From Parapristionchus giblindavisi (lineage: Eukaryota; Nematoda; Chromadorea; Rhabditida; Diplogasteridae): a stretch of 64,000 nt of DNA. The DNA lies in contig CALSFV010000202.1 of NCBI GenBank assembly GCA_943737045.1, positions 1,364,001 through 1,428,000 on the forward strand, written 5' to 3'. Positions within the stretch are counted from its first letter, which is position 1, and every line of letters starts with the position of its first letter. Below are positions 1 through 10,538 of this stretch, in pieces. A program made the translations under genes and the position numbers. Below the pieces are notes generated by a model that was given only the letters and a program-made list of their open reading frames with translations, searched no databases and was not told the origin of the DNA.

Positions 1-1893
1 CTGAAAAATTCAGATTAAGTACTTTGAACGATGCTCTATCGAACTGCGTTTTCCGAATTTGCATATCTGCTCTCATTTTCGAGTTACGGTAGGTCAAAGT
101 TGGCAGGTACGGTATTTTTGACTCGAGTGTGTGTCAGAAAAATGATCATAACTCCATTCAAAATAATGATAGACATTTTTTCAAAAAAAGGATCGAAAGA
201 GGAGATCTTGGGCAACATTTCCCAGTTGATGACGTCATTTGTCGACCATGCGCCGGTGCGGGGCGGTCGGTTTTATGAAAAAGTGACGTAACTTTCCTAA
301 TCGGAAAAAGTGCACTTTTCTTCTATGCGCGTTTTGTTGCGTCCATATGTGTCTAAAAATGACCCAAGTTTCAGAGGATTTGAGAAATGCAAAAAAAAAA
401 GCGTTGATTTTAGTGACGCGACCTCGGACCTGTCATAGGAAAGAACGGCTTATTCCTTTATCAAGAAACAGCAAAGGAGCTTAAATGACTCAAAAACATC
501 CGAAAAAGCATTACGATCTCAAAATACCCATATATGACAGTTATTTGAAACACAAAATCACCGAGTTCCGAAAAATTTGAAAAAAACCCATATTTTGCTT
601 TTCCACGTGGAAAATACGTCTCAGTAATGTTAATTAATCTTTATAATATTTCTTATAATGTTTTTGAACATTTATGTTTTTGGAAGTGAAGCCCTACCTG
701 CTCTTAGAGCTGAGATATCCGCCATCGAGATTACACGCACGCCCCCCAACTCACCCTTTGAGAAGAGATGTGATGCCATAAAATGAACGTTTTCCAGCTC
801 AGAATGACTCAAAACAACTTGTTTCATCATTCTTATCACGAAAAAAATACCTTGGAACACGTTTTCTGTGTCTGTAAAAATCAGCAAAAGATTTGGATCG
901 AACCGGGGTTCGAACCCGCCCGTACTTCCTCGCTCTCGCTCTCTCTCTCTCTCTTCAAGGAATGATGAAGTACGGGCGGGTTCGAACCCCGGTTCGATCC
1001 AAATCTTTTGCTGATTTTTACAGACACAGAACACGTGTTCCAAGGTATTTTTTTCGTGATAAGAATGATGAAACAAGTTGTTTTGAGTCATTCTGAGCTG
1101 GAAAACGTTCATTTTATGGCATCACATCTCTTCTCAAAGGGTGAGTTGGGGGGCGTGCGTGTAATCTCGATGGCGGATATCTCAGCTCTAAGAGCAGGTA
1201 GGGCTTCACTTCCAAAAACATAAATGTTCAAAAACATTATAAGAAATATTATAAAGATTAATTAACATTACTGAGACGTATTTTCCACGTGGAAAAGCAA
1301 AATATGGGTTTTTTTCAAATTTTTCGGAACTCGGTGATTTTGTGTTTCAAATAACTGTCATATATGGGTATTTTGAGATCGTAATGCTTTTTCGGATGTT
1401 TTTGAGTCATTTAAGCTCCTTTGCTGTTTCTTGATAAAGGAATAAGCCGTTCTTTCCTATGACAGGTCCGAGGTCGCGTCACTAAAATCAACGCTTTTTT
1501 TTTGCATTTCTCAAATCCTCTGAAACTTGGGTCATTTTTAGACACATATGGACGCAACAAAACGCGCATAGAAGAAAAGTGCACTTTTTCCGATTAGGAA
1601 AGTTACGTCACTTTTTCATAAAACCGACCGCCCCGCACCGGCGCATGGTCGACAAATGACGTCATCAACTGGGAAATGTTGCCCAAGATCTCCTCTTTCG
1701 ATCCTTTTTTTGAAAAAATGTCTATCATTATTTTGAATGGAGTTATGATCATTTTTCTGACACACACTCGAGTCAAAAATACCGTACCTGCCAACTTTGA
1801 CCTACCGTAACTCGAAAATGAGAGCAGATATGCAAATTCGGAAAACGCAGTTCGATAGAGCATCGTTCAAAGTACTTAATCTGAATTTTTCAG
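1..1893. repeat. Near-perfect 1.9 kb palindrome (foldback element)
   Basis: Bases 1-928 are the reverse complement of 967-1893 apart from scattered single differences (for example within the ACACGTGTTC / ACACGTTTTC stretch). The hinge at 929-966 is a CT microsatellite. Long ORFs inside are mirror images of each other and are not genes. A pol III B-box-like stretch, GGGTTCGAACCC, lies beside the hinge in both arms (about 908-919 and 976-987). The right arm stops at 1893, where unrelated sequence begins. The left arm reaches the first base of the window, so it may continue outside. No transposase was seen. It could be a foldback transposon, a local inverted duplication or, less likely, an assembly artefact. 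Confidence 0.93.
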
Positions 1894-2238
1894 GGGGTCG
1901 AAATTTCTACCGCCGGGGGGTGGTCGAACCTCTGGCGATTCCTCTCATAAATAAATTTAATTTAAAAATTCCAGGTACGATCTTAAGTTTCGATTTCCTC
2001 TTCGTCATTGCTCTGTTCATTATGATCAATGGGATGGTAGCCTCCTCATTAAGTGTAAGAACGAAACGATTGTCGTAACGTCGGATACCTTTGATAAGCT
2101 GAATAAATGGTAAGATACTAATGAATTTTCAACGAAATCTGGTACTTACTGTTACTTATTGTTAGGCGAAATAATCGTTTCAAATAATTCGGCATTAATA
2201 CTAATTTAGCTTGATTAGCTGGATGTTTCCTGAGCATA

Positions 2239-2427
2239 ATGAATCAAATTCTTCATAAATATTTAATATATGCATTGAGGCGCGATCTCCTCGAAGCCGG
2301 CATGTCGAGTTCGATTCAATTGCGTGCCACTCTAAGAAAGGAAAGCAGTCGACTTCCGATCAAGACCACAAAGTTTGCACGAAATTCTGCCCACCTTTTA
2401 AATTCTGATTTTTTTATTGGCCAATGA
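2239..2427 (+). CDS. Possible upstream exon with a LisH/FOP-like stretch
   Basis: This 62-codon open stretch begins with ATG, just upstream of a spliced gene on the same strand. Its middle (ALRRDLLEAG then QLRATLRKE) has the spacing of hydrophobic and charged residues seen at the N-terminal dimerisation segment of FOP/OFD1-type centrosomal proteins. The resemblance is weak and was judged by eye only. No donor that joins it in frame to the exon at 2499 was found. It may be an exon of the next gene, a relic, or chance. Confidence 0.22.
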   Translation: MNQILHKYLIYALRRDLLEAGMSSSIQLRATLRKESSRLPIKTTKFARNSAHLLNSDFFIGQ

Positions 2428-2547
2428 ATTGTCTCGTTTTCTGACTTTGAAATTGTGAATGTTATAAATAAAACAGTATTTATTTTCATTCACCTCAGGA
2501 CGAATTTAAAGAAGGCATTGACGAAGCGACTACATCACTTCACCAAT

Positions 2548-3905
2548 ATGTCCTATGGAGTGACTCGATCTGGACGGGCCACACTATCCACATCAGGAAC
2601 GACGTCCACTGCAGATTCTGCCCTTGCAACTCGTGCGATGAACCAAATGACACCAAAGATGAATAGAGTGCTCATTACTGAGAATGAAGAAATAGCTGTA
2701 AGTGCCAATTTGATACATTCAGTTTAGTCAATGAGCTTTAAATGTTTGCTGAAGATTAGTTACTAAATCTTAGTAAAAATGAAATAACATACCTGCGGAC
2801 ATTTTAAAGTTGACATAATCCATATTACTTGCAATAGCAAAATCACAATCAAAGCTATATAAAACAGATTGATGAATCTTTTGTGATATTTCAGGAGGAA
2901 TCATTCAATAGTTGTAATGATCTCGATGTGAGTGCCCAGCGTAAAAGACGTGCACAATCCGAATTCGATCGCGAACTCGAAACTGTAGTAAGGTTAGCGT
3001 CCCCATATCTAATTGAGAAATCTGTGACTATTGGGAACATGTTTTGGTGAAAATATTGAATGCTATTTACTTATCTTCCAAACAGTAGTAATGCATACAT
3101 TTGGCGCAATGTCTCGTACTCTCTTTACTTCTCGTACTCGTAGCTTTATACGCAATCTTCAATTAAAGTAATGAAATCTTTATCTGCAGGAAGCGCTACC
3201 AGAAAGATCCCAAAACGCCTACTACTCGACTGAACCCGCTGACCCCTATATCATCCAAGGTAGAAACGCATTAACTTTTTCCTCAATTTTCTGCAATAAT
3301 AAGGATATGACGAGCGATCAAAGATAAATAGATTACAATTACAGTCTCGACCACCTCGTCCTCCTGTTACCTCCGATCGTAATAATGAACATTCGGAGCG
3401 TCGTCAGAAGGCCACCGTTCAACGCACCCTCACACAACCACAGATTAGAAAGCTGAGCTACTTGGTATGTAGACACTGACTGGTCGAAACATAATTGAGG
3501 AGATATCTGAAAAGAGAATTATTGAAAGAAGGGAAGTGAGTTCGCAAAGGAACCTTCTGCAGGAAAGATTCTTATATAGTTTGTCATTGTATTCAAGCGC
3601 GATAGAATTAACATTAATTATATAAAAAAGCTCGGCCAATTAATTTTTACAGAAAAATTCGATTCTCGCGATTTTGGCTGCAAACGAAATATCGAAAATA
3701 ATTTAAGGAAGTCGATTCAACAGTTATGGACGACGATTGTGTTTCGATCGGATCGATTCCTGATATCGAACGATCCAAACGTATATCAACAATCAAGAGA
3801 GAATCTGTCCCATGGTGGGTAACAGAATCGACTCCTGCCGAGTATGCAAAGGTTACCGAACAATCGACTCTATCTAAAATCACATCTAGGTGCAGTATTA
3901 TGTAA
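2548..3905 (+). CDS. Spliced host gene, about 211 residues, function unknown
   Basis: Five exons can be joined with consistent phase: 2548-2697 (donor GTAAGT), 2895-2992 (acceptor ATTTCAG, donor GTTAGC), 3190-3259 (acceptor ATCTGCAG, donor GTAGAA), 3345-3464 (acceptor ATTACAG, donor GTATGT) and 3708-3905 (acceptor ATTTAAG, stop TAA). ATG 2548 is the first in frame, but the frame is open back to an acceptor-like CACCTCAG at 2491-2498, so a longer N terminus is possible. The product is hydrophilic, with a basic cluster (AQRKRRAQSEFDRE), proline/threonine-rich TP sites (KTPTTRLNPLTPISSK) and an acidic-then-basic tail starting MDDDCVSIGS. It looks like a small nuclear regulatory protein. No family was recognised. 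An alternative acceptor TTTTTACAG near 3653 would give a shorter end. Confidence 0.6.
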
Positions 3906-4526
3906 TGAGTACTAAATATTTTTATAATAACCCTCTTTTTAATTATTACTCACAAATACTATATCTGTTAAAACAGTATTCACTCACTATCTACCTATTA
4001 ATATCTGTAATTATTCCATTATCGATTGAAACATTAAAATTGGTCTTATTTCTATTTTATTAATCACAATGACTTAGTCAATTACATCTTTAATAGTGCA
4101 ACTTTTCTCATAATAATTCTTTTCTTGACTCTCATGTTTGTATTAACGTTGAATTATCACCGAGTCTATACTTTTATATTATTAATTTTACCTTTATTAA
4201 TCATAATTGTCACTCCGTTGGCTGCGTTGTGTCGTTCATCAGTTTAATTCTTGCACATCCATGATAAACATTTTTCTACTCATGTATTCGTTGTATACCT
4301 CGATCAGAAAGTCGGATGAAGAGGTCACTAACGTGCCCTATCATTTTATAGAATAAAGTAACTCTCTCGAGCTATTCAGCGATCGTGACTTTATAGTAGA
4401 GTCAAGAACTCATCATTTGCATACTTTATCAGCTAAATATGTCAAGAAAACCACTTTGTTAAGGTCATACACATTGGCAAAAGCCGTGGGCAGCATTGGA
4501 AAGCCAGCGAAAAATCAGCAAAAAAA
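3906..4526. other. AT-rich intergenic stretch
   Basis: No convincing exon, repeat unit or RNA gene was seen. The stretch is very A+T rich up to about 4260 and mixed after that. It presumably contains the 3' end of the preceding gene. Confidence 0.5.
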
Positions 4527-5050
4527 CATTGTCCTGGGATGGGTTCGAACCCACCCTAGGAAAATGAGCTCGATCGGGCGATAGCGTTGGCTTGAAAGTG
4601 ATGTTTAGACATAATCGATTTTTCTCAATTAATTTTTATTAAATTCTATATGAAATTTGCTACAAGATAGCGTCAGTGGAATTCCCCGGAGATTATTGTA
4701 AAGTGCTGATTTATTTTTTTAAAGATTGAAAACGTCCCAAAACATTGGTTTTTCGCAGCTTACGGGTGCTATACTAGACCTAGAGCTCTGAAAATTTATA
4801 TTCTGGAATATCTTTTTGCGCTCTTTCGAATGGTATATAACAAGATAAGAAAATCTCAACTTTATTTTTCGCGAGATCAAAGATCAAAGATCACTTTTGG
4901 AGTCCAATTTTTTGGCTGAAGTGTATCCCTCCCCTAGGCACTCCACCTGTGAAGTTTGAGCGCATAGAAACGATTTTCACCAACTGTGCCACTTTACTTG
5001 CCGTCTTATTATTAGCGAGAACGCCTTTGAAATGATGAAATCGGTCTTCA
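4527..5050. repeat. Degraded relative of the 38 kb / 61 kb palindromic family
   Basis: This begins with a T-arm-like GGGTTCGAACCC (4541-4552). About 350 bases on, it shares TTTTTTGGCTGAAGTGTATCC (near 4906-4926) and the preceding 'gcgctctttcgaatg...atatat' stretch with 38080-38260 and 61430-61580. Order and orientation of the landmarks match those copies, so this is an old, diverged member of that repeat family. The piece at 4868-4895 carries the gatcaaagatcaaa motif found in other palindromes here. Confidence 0.6.
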
Positions 5051-5062
5051 GGATCTATCGTC

Positions 5063-5406
5063 TTGACCCTATCAGAAGTGGCTGCCGTCGTCAACGTCAT
5101 TGAAGGTCAACTCTACAAGCATCTAAAGGAGGGACCCCTTTCATTCGAGCAAAGGTACGGCAGTTGCAACTCAATTCATGCTTCATCTGTATATTACATG
5201 GTCTTAGACATTATCGTGGATTTAAAAAATAATGCTAATAAAGAATTTGGGGTTATTACCTTATGAAATAGGTATCCAAGCCCGCGAAGTTAAATGGGTG
5301 GAGTCAGTATCGTTATATAAATAGGGCTTACCAAAAATGGGCGGAGCCATGCATCGGTACATAAGAACGGGTGCGATAGAGTATATCTAAATCCTTTGAC
5401 ACATCA
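5063..5406 (+). repeat. Dispersed repeat also present at 15.3 kb and 33.2 kb
   Basis: The sequence from 'aataaagaattt' (about 5237) through 'cgcgaagttaaatgggtgga' (about 5284-5303) to 'gggcggagc' (about 5340) recurs inverted at about 15370-15490 and direct at about 33180-33300. A TATA-like TTATATAAATAGG sits at about 5315. The short open frame at 5063-5266 was not recognised and may be the decayed body of the same repeat. Confidence 0.5.
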
Positions 5407-5412
5407 GACAAC

Positions 5413-5456
5413 AGGACCCATGGTCTAGTGGATAAGAGTTCGGACTATCAACTCTG
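5413..5456 (+). other. tRNA 5'-half-like sequence (A-box)
   Basis: TGGTCTAGTGGATAAGAG matches the D-arm/A-box of a eukaryotic tRNA (TGGTCTAGTGG), followed by an AGAGTT / AACTCT stem where the anticodon arm should be. The loop does not give a normal 7-base anticodon loop, and no T-arm or acceptor match follows. It runs into TTTTTTT and then a minisatellite, so this is a tRNA-derived head and not a tRNA gene. Confidence 0.5.
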
Positions 5457-5462
5457 GTATTT

Positions 5463-5645
5463 TTTTCCAGCCTGGAACCCGGTATATTTCCAGCCTGGCC
5501 AACCGCATGGATCCAGTCTGGAAATTTACCGGGTTCCAGGCTGGAAACGTTACCGGGTTCCAGACTGGAAAGGCGTTAGCGGGATCCAGACTGGAAATGA
5601 TACCGGGTTCCAGGCTGGAAATGCTACCGTGTTCCTGGTAGCCTA
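5463..5645. repeat. Minisatellite of CCAGCCTGGAACCCGGTA-type units
   Basis: Seven or eight copies of a roughly 22-24 bp unit, TACCGGGTTCCAGGCTGGAA, lie here. The first two are in one orientation and the rest are inverted, with small variants (gcgggatccag, gactgg). The same unit recurs at 12120-12236, again next to a T-run and a tRNA-like sequence. Confidence 0.85.
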
Positions 5646-5930
5646 GTAGTAATTCGCACCATTCACTTCTCAAGGTTTTATCTGTTTCTTAGAGTAATGA
5701 GATAACAACAAACAAAACAAGCAATATGTACAAGATATAACGAGGTACAATGGGACAATATCAATTCACTATTGTACAGTTTAACGAAAAATCAATATGA
5801 AGCGAGAAAAAATTGTGAACAATTACAGCGGTTACTTCGGGTCCATTCCCGTAGACGAATAATATATGATATCTTCAACTATAACTTCGAAGTCTTCAGA
5901 AGATGATACTAGTGGGTCGTATGTAGATCA
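5646..5930. other. Unassigned spacer
   Basis: No gene or repeat was recognised here before the minisatellite field. The sequence is mildly A+T rich with a few short stop-interrupted frames. Confidence 0.4.
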
Positions 5931-6090
5931 ACTGGGAATAAGCGAAGAGACTGTGGTGGTCGACTGATCACTGGAAAGAAAATGATGTTCAAATGATCTA
6001 CAGTATCCGCAGTCATTCTTACAGTATCCCGAGATCTATTTAAATTTAAGAGACAGGCTCCGTAATTAGTTACCATTTTGTGCATTTCTC

Positions 6091-6175
6091 GGAAATTTCC
6101 CCTAGCAAAAGGATTCAGGCCTCCATGCTGTCATGGTGGAATGTGGCCTGAATCCTTTTGCTAGGGGAAATTTCC
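6091..6175. repeat. Perfect 31 bp inverted repeat (hairpin)
   Basis: 6091-6121 is exactly complementary to 6145-6175. The 23-base loop contains a further CCATG/CATGG hairpin. It sits at the left edge of the minisatellite field. Confidence 0.9.
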
Positions 6176-6866
6176 GGGTTTAGTGAATTTTTACCGAGCC
6201 GATCTCTTAACTTTCTCGCGCTTCGTTTTTCTTTGTTCCGATCGAAATCTACAGAAATCTCAATTATTCCTAGTAGGAGCTGTAAAATTAGTCCCAGTAG
6301 AATTCAAATTTACAATAATCCCACTAGAGTTCAGTCTTACAGTAATCTCAACTAGTGGTAAAACCTACAGTAATACTTAGACGTACAGTAATCTAAACCA
6401 CATCTCAGAGATACAGTAATCCCATTACAGCTCAGACCAACAGTATTCCCCCATTAGAGCTCCCACCTACAGTATTATGAACTAGAGCTGAGACATATGA
6501 TAATCACTACCAGAGCTCAGACCTATGGTAATTACTACTAAAGCTCATAACTACAGTAACCCCTACAGTAATGCCGACTAGAGCTCAGAGCTACAGTAAT
6601 CCCCACTCGCGCTCATACCAACAGTATTCCCATTACAGCTCTGACCTACAGTAATCTAATCAGACCTTAGACCTACAATACTCCCATTACAGCTCACACC
6701 TACAGTAATCCCCACTGAAGCTCATACCAATAGTATCCTCAGTAATTCCAACAGCATCCCGAAATCTATTATTTAACTTTTTCGTGCTTCGTTTTTTTCT
6801 TTGTTCCGATCGAAATCCAAAGTAATTTTAATTATTCCTAGTAGGGCTTTAGTGAGGATTAATGTA

Positions 6867-7066
6867 GATCATACATTGCCATACCCTCGCAGTGCGAGGA
6901 TTGACCCACTATATAAGGGCCATTTTAGGCCACTTGATAAAAAGGAAACTAAAAAATGACGATTTTTTAGCGAAAATAACGAATTTTATGTATGAACCCA
7001 CCCTATTTCGAGAATTGACCCACTATATAAAAATAGATGGCGAGGGTACCGAAAATGTATGATGTA
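6867..7066. repeat. Small inverted-repeat (MITE-like) insertion
   Basis: GATCATACATT...CCCTCGC at 6867-6890 is mirrored by GCGAGGGTACC...TGTATGAT at 7040-7064. Inside, 'ATTGACCCACTATATA' occurs twice as a direct repeat (about 6899 and 7013). It interrupts the minisatellite units on both sides, as expected for an insertion. Confidence 0.6.
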
Positions 7067-8197
7067 GATCTGACAATGAGCTGTAACTGTAACAGTAGCC
7101 TCTAACTCAGACCTACTAGAGCTTAGATCTACAGTAATCTCCACAACAGCCTAGAGCTACAGTAATCTCCAGTAGAGCACATATCAACAATATTCCCATT
7201 ACAGCTCAGACCAACAGCATTCCCACTAGAGCTCAGTCTTACAGTAATCACACTAAATCTTAGACTTACAGTATTCTCCACTAGAGCTCATACCAACCGA
7301 ACGTAGACAACCATTGTCGCCCGAAATTAAATTCGGGTGGACCGGAAGCCAAAATCGGATGCGTGCGAAATAAGGATTTCATTTTTGAGTGAATTTTGGC
7401 TAAAGCGGGTTGGTCTTATCGCTATCGACAATGCCGCTCACTTAAGATACCAACAGTAACTAGAGCTCAGTCCTATACAAATCTCCACTAGACCTTACAC
7501 CTACAGTAATCTCTACTGCAGCTCAAAGCTACAGTAATCCCCAATAGAGCACATACATACAGTAATCCCTACTAGAGCTCATGCCAACAGTAAAACCACT
7601 ATAGCTCAAACCTACAGTAATCTCCACTAGAGCTCAGATATACAGTAATTCCACAGGAGCTCACAGCTGCAGTAATATCCATTAGAGATCACACCTATAG
7701 TAATATCAACTATAGCTCATATCTACAGTGATCCCACTATAGCTCAGACTACCGTAATCCAAATAGAACTCATACCGCGTTTCCTCGGTAGATCGACTAC
7801 TGGGAGAGGGCGAACATGCTGAGGCGGTCGACTGATCACTGGAAATAAGATGATGTTCAATTGATGTGTCGATATTTACAGTATCCTCGTTTATTCCTAC
7901 CGTATCCCGAGATCTATTTAAATATAACTTTTTCGTGCTTCGTTTTTTTCTTTGTTACGATCGAAATCTACAGTAGTCTCAATTATGCCTAGTAGGGCTC
8001 TAGTAGGAATTACTGTAGGTCTGAGCTGTGACTGTAACAGTAGTCCCACTAGAACTCAGACCTACAGTTATCCTACTACAGCTGAGTCCTCCAACCTACA
8101 GACCTATAGTAATCTCCACTAGTGCTAAAATCTACAGTAATGCCGACTAGAGCATAGACTTACAGTAATCTAAACTACATATCAGAGCTACAGTAAT

Positions 8198-8603
8198 CCC
8201 CCCCCCCCCCCCATTAGAGCTCACACCTACAGTGATATCAACTAGAGCTGAGATCTATGATAATCACTACTATAGCTCAGACCTATGGTAATTACTACTA
8301 AAGCTCATAACTACAGTAACCCCTAGAATAATGTCAGAGCTACAGTATTATCCACAAGAGCTCATACCAGCCAAGTTGGCAACCATTGTCGCTGGAAATT
8401 AAATTGTGGAGGTCGGACGTTAAAATCGGGGGGGGGGGGGGGGGGGGGGGGGAGGGGGGAGGTACGGCATAAAGAATTCCTTTGTGAATGAATTTTTGAG
8501 TGAATTTTGACTAAATCGTCTAGGGACACTGCCGCCCACTTATGATGCCAACAGTAACTAGAGCTCAGCGATATAATAATTTCCACTACCCCCCCCCCCC
8601 CCC
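8198..8603. repeat. Homopolymer C/G runs
   Basis: A run of about 15 C (8198-8212), one of about 25 G (8428-8452) and one of about 15 C (8589-8603) interrupt the minisatellite field. Open frames read through them (poly-proline) are artefacts of the runs. Run lengths should be treated as uncertain base calls. Confidence 0.9.
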
Positions 8604-9039
8604 AGAGCTATAGTAATCCCCACTGGAGCTTATACTAACAAGTTCATACCAACAGCATCCTTAGTAATTCTTACAGTATCCCGAGATCTGTTTAAATATA
8701 ACTTTGTCGTGCTTCGCTTTTTCTTTGCTCCGATGGAAATTTACAGTAATCTTAATTATTCCAAGTAGGGCTCTGGTGGAGATTACTGTAGCTCTGAGCT
8801 GTAACTGGAACAGTAGCCCCACTAGAAATCAGGCCCACAGTAATATCATAAGACCTTAAACCTACAGTGATCTCCACTACAGTTCAGAACTACAGTAATC
8901 CCCCAATAGAGCTACTACCAACAGTACTCCCATTACAGCTTAGAGCTACAGTAATGCCGACTAGAGATTAGATCTACAATAATCTCCACTACAGCTTAAA
9001 CATACAGTAATCCCCAGTAGAGCTCAAACTTACAGTAAG

Positions 9040-9350
9040 ATACCACCTATGTATTTTAAATCGCATTCCACGAACAAAGTCATCGAAATATGCTATAAAA
9101 AAGTCAAGGACTTATGAAACAACCTAATAGAATTTCTTATTATAACAAAACTACCCCATACACGGTCTATTCCTCTTTGTTCATGAAAAAGTGATACCGG
9201 CATTCGCTGAGCGAGCTTGTCCTGTAGCTGGGCGGTCGGCGCACCAATCGGCAGTTGCGAGGACGCCGTAACTGAAGAATTACGATGCCGGCGTCAGTCT
9301 GAAATTCGTTGGAAATCAATCAATAAAGTTCATAACGATTATATTTTGGT
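9040..9350. other. Non-repetitive block inside the minisatellite, with nested stems
   Basis: This block does not match the surrounding units. CCGGCAT (9197-9203) pairs with ATGCCGG (9285-9291), and within it GTCCT (9219-9223) pairs with AGGAC (9260-9264), giving a G+C-rich nested hairpin. An AATAAA follows at about 9321. The open frame across it is short and unrecognised. It could be a structured RNA relic or a decayed transposon end. Confidence 0.3.
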
Positions 9351-10194
9351 ATCCCCAATAGAGCACATTCTTACAGTAATCCCAACTAGAGCCCATACCA
9401 ACAGTAAAACCACTAGAGCTCAGAACTACAGTAATGTCCACTAGAGCTCATTCCTACAGTATTCCCACAAGAGCTAAGAGCTATAGTAATCTCCACAAGA
9501 GCTTAGACCTAGCAATCTCGGCTACAGCTGAGACCTGCGGTAATCCCACTAAAGCTCAGCCCTATGATGATCATCACTGAAGCTCAAAATTGCAGTAATA
9601 CCCACTAGACGTACAGTAATCCCTACTAGAGCTCACACCTACAGTAACATATACGCAAAAACGCTAGCCACAATGCGCCTGATTCCTACAGTATCTGGAG
9701 GACGATTCAACTATATCTTTTTCCCCTTCATTTTTAATTTGTTCCGATCGAAAAAAAGGAATCTCAACCATTCCTACAGTATCCCGATATAGATTCAAAT
9801 TTAACGTTTAGTTTTTCTTTATTTTTTCTTTGCTCCGATCGAAATCTACAGTCATCTCAATTATTCCTACCATACGTGGGCAACTTTTGACGGAGGAAAA
9901 AATTGGGTGGGTCTGGTCGCTACAATGCTACCTACGCAGGTAGAATAATCTCCTCTACAGCTTGGAACTATCGTAATCCCCAATAGAGCTACAGTAATCC
10001 CTCTAGAGCTCAGACCTACAGTAATATCCACTACTGCTTAAACATAAAGTAATACCCACTAGGGCACAGACCTACAGTAACATACGTGATCAACCTTTGT
10101 CGCTGGAAAAAAATCAAAATCGGTGGGTCATCCCTTTTGTCCCAAAATTACTACAGAACGCATGCTATCATATCTCTCCGAACACTGAACACAG

Positions 10195-10274
10195 GTTGCT
10201 TACCTGACGGATGCATGATCGTCTCGAATGAATGTCCGGAGAAGTGCAGTGGTTGTCGCCGCGCCCGTACTTGA
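10195..10274 (+). CDS. Candidate cysteine-rich exon
   Basis: After an acceptor-like AACACAG (ending 10194) there is an open frame rich in cysteine: CLPDGC, NECPEKC and SGC within 25 residues, then TGA at 10272-10274 unless a donor precedes it. The spacing resembles small extracellular disulfide modules, but no family was assigned. It may belong with the terminal exon at 10449. Confidence 0.3.
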
Positions 10275-10448
10275 TAAATTACATCTGTACTATATATCAA
10301 ATTGTTCACCTTTTTTTGCTTAATTCACCATCCTACACCCACAACGAGAATACAGTACGAAGCAATCGTATACCCTCTCGCATCAAGGATATTACTGCTC
10401 AAAAACATCATCAATATCTAAGTAGAGTACCGTACCTTCTTTAGCAAT

Positions 10449-10538
10449 ATGAAGAGGTCGACCGGGGATGGAAAAGGTGTGGCCAGAAGCAAAGTCTCAA
10501 GCGATGAACACGTTGTGCCACTAAACCATGATTATTAA
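10449..10538 (+). CDS. Candidate last exon, 29-codon hydrophilic tail
   Basis: The ATG-led frame MKRSTGDGKGVARSK... ends HVVPLNHDY and TAA at 10536-10538. Upstream it is open to an acceptor-like ATCTAAG at about 10422. Codon use and lack of low complexity suggest real coding sequence, such as the cytoplasmic tail of a membrane protein. This is an inference from composition only. Confidence 0.3.
   Translation: MKRSTGDGKGVARSKVSSDEHVVPLNHDY

Larger units (their letters stand above)
5931..10080. repeat. Degenerate ctacagtaatc/agagctcagac minisatellite field
   Basis: About 4 kb are built from imperfect units near CTACAGTAATCCCCACTAGAGCTCAGAC (about 27 bp). A higher-order module is overlaid: a 'cgagatctatttaaat...cttcgtttttctttg...ccgatcgaaat' block recurs near 6040/6215, 6770, 7905, 8685, 9715 and 9800. 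Non-repeat insertions split the field at 6091-6175, 6867-7066, about 7300-7440, 8370-8545 and 9040-9350; those near 7300 and 8370 are related to each other. No coding potential was seen. Similar ctacagta arrays are, from memory, common in Caenorhabditis-like genomes. Confidence 0.85.

Noticed and set aside
672..1112. 146-codon minus-strand ORF across the palindrome hinge
   Set aside because: It is open because both arms mirror each other through a CT repeat. The two halves are reverse images and the composition is not protein-like.
5413..5456. tRNA gene split by an intron
   Set aside because: The A-box half is good, but no matching 3' half follows within a plausible intron length. The next sequence is a minisatellite.
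8362..8586. Poly-proline ORF
   Set aside because: Created by the G25 homopolymer on the opposite strand.
5931..10080. CRISPR-like array
   Set aside because: Units are degenerate, spacing is irregular, there are no unique equal-length spacers and no cas genes. The context is eukaryotic.
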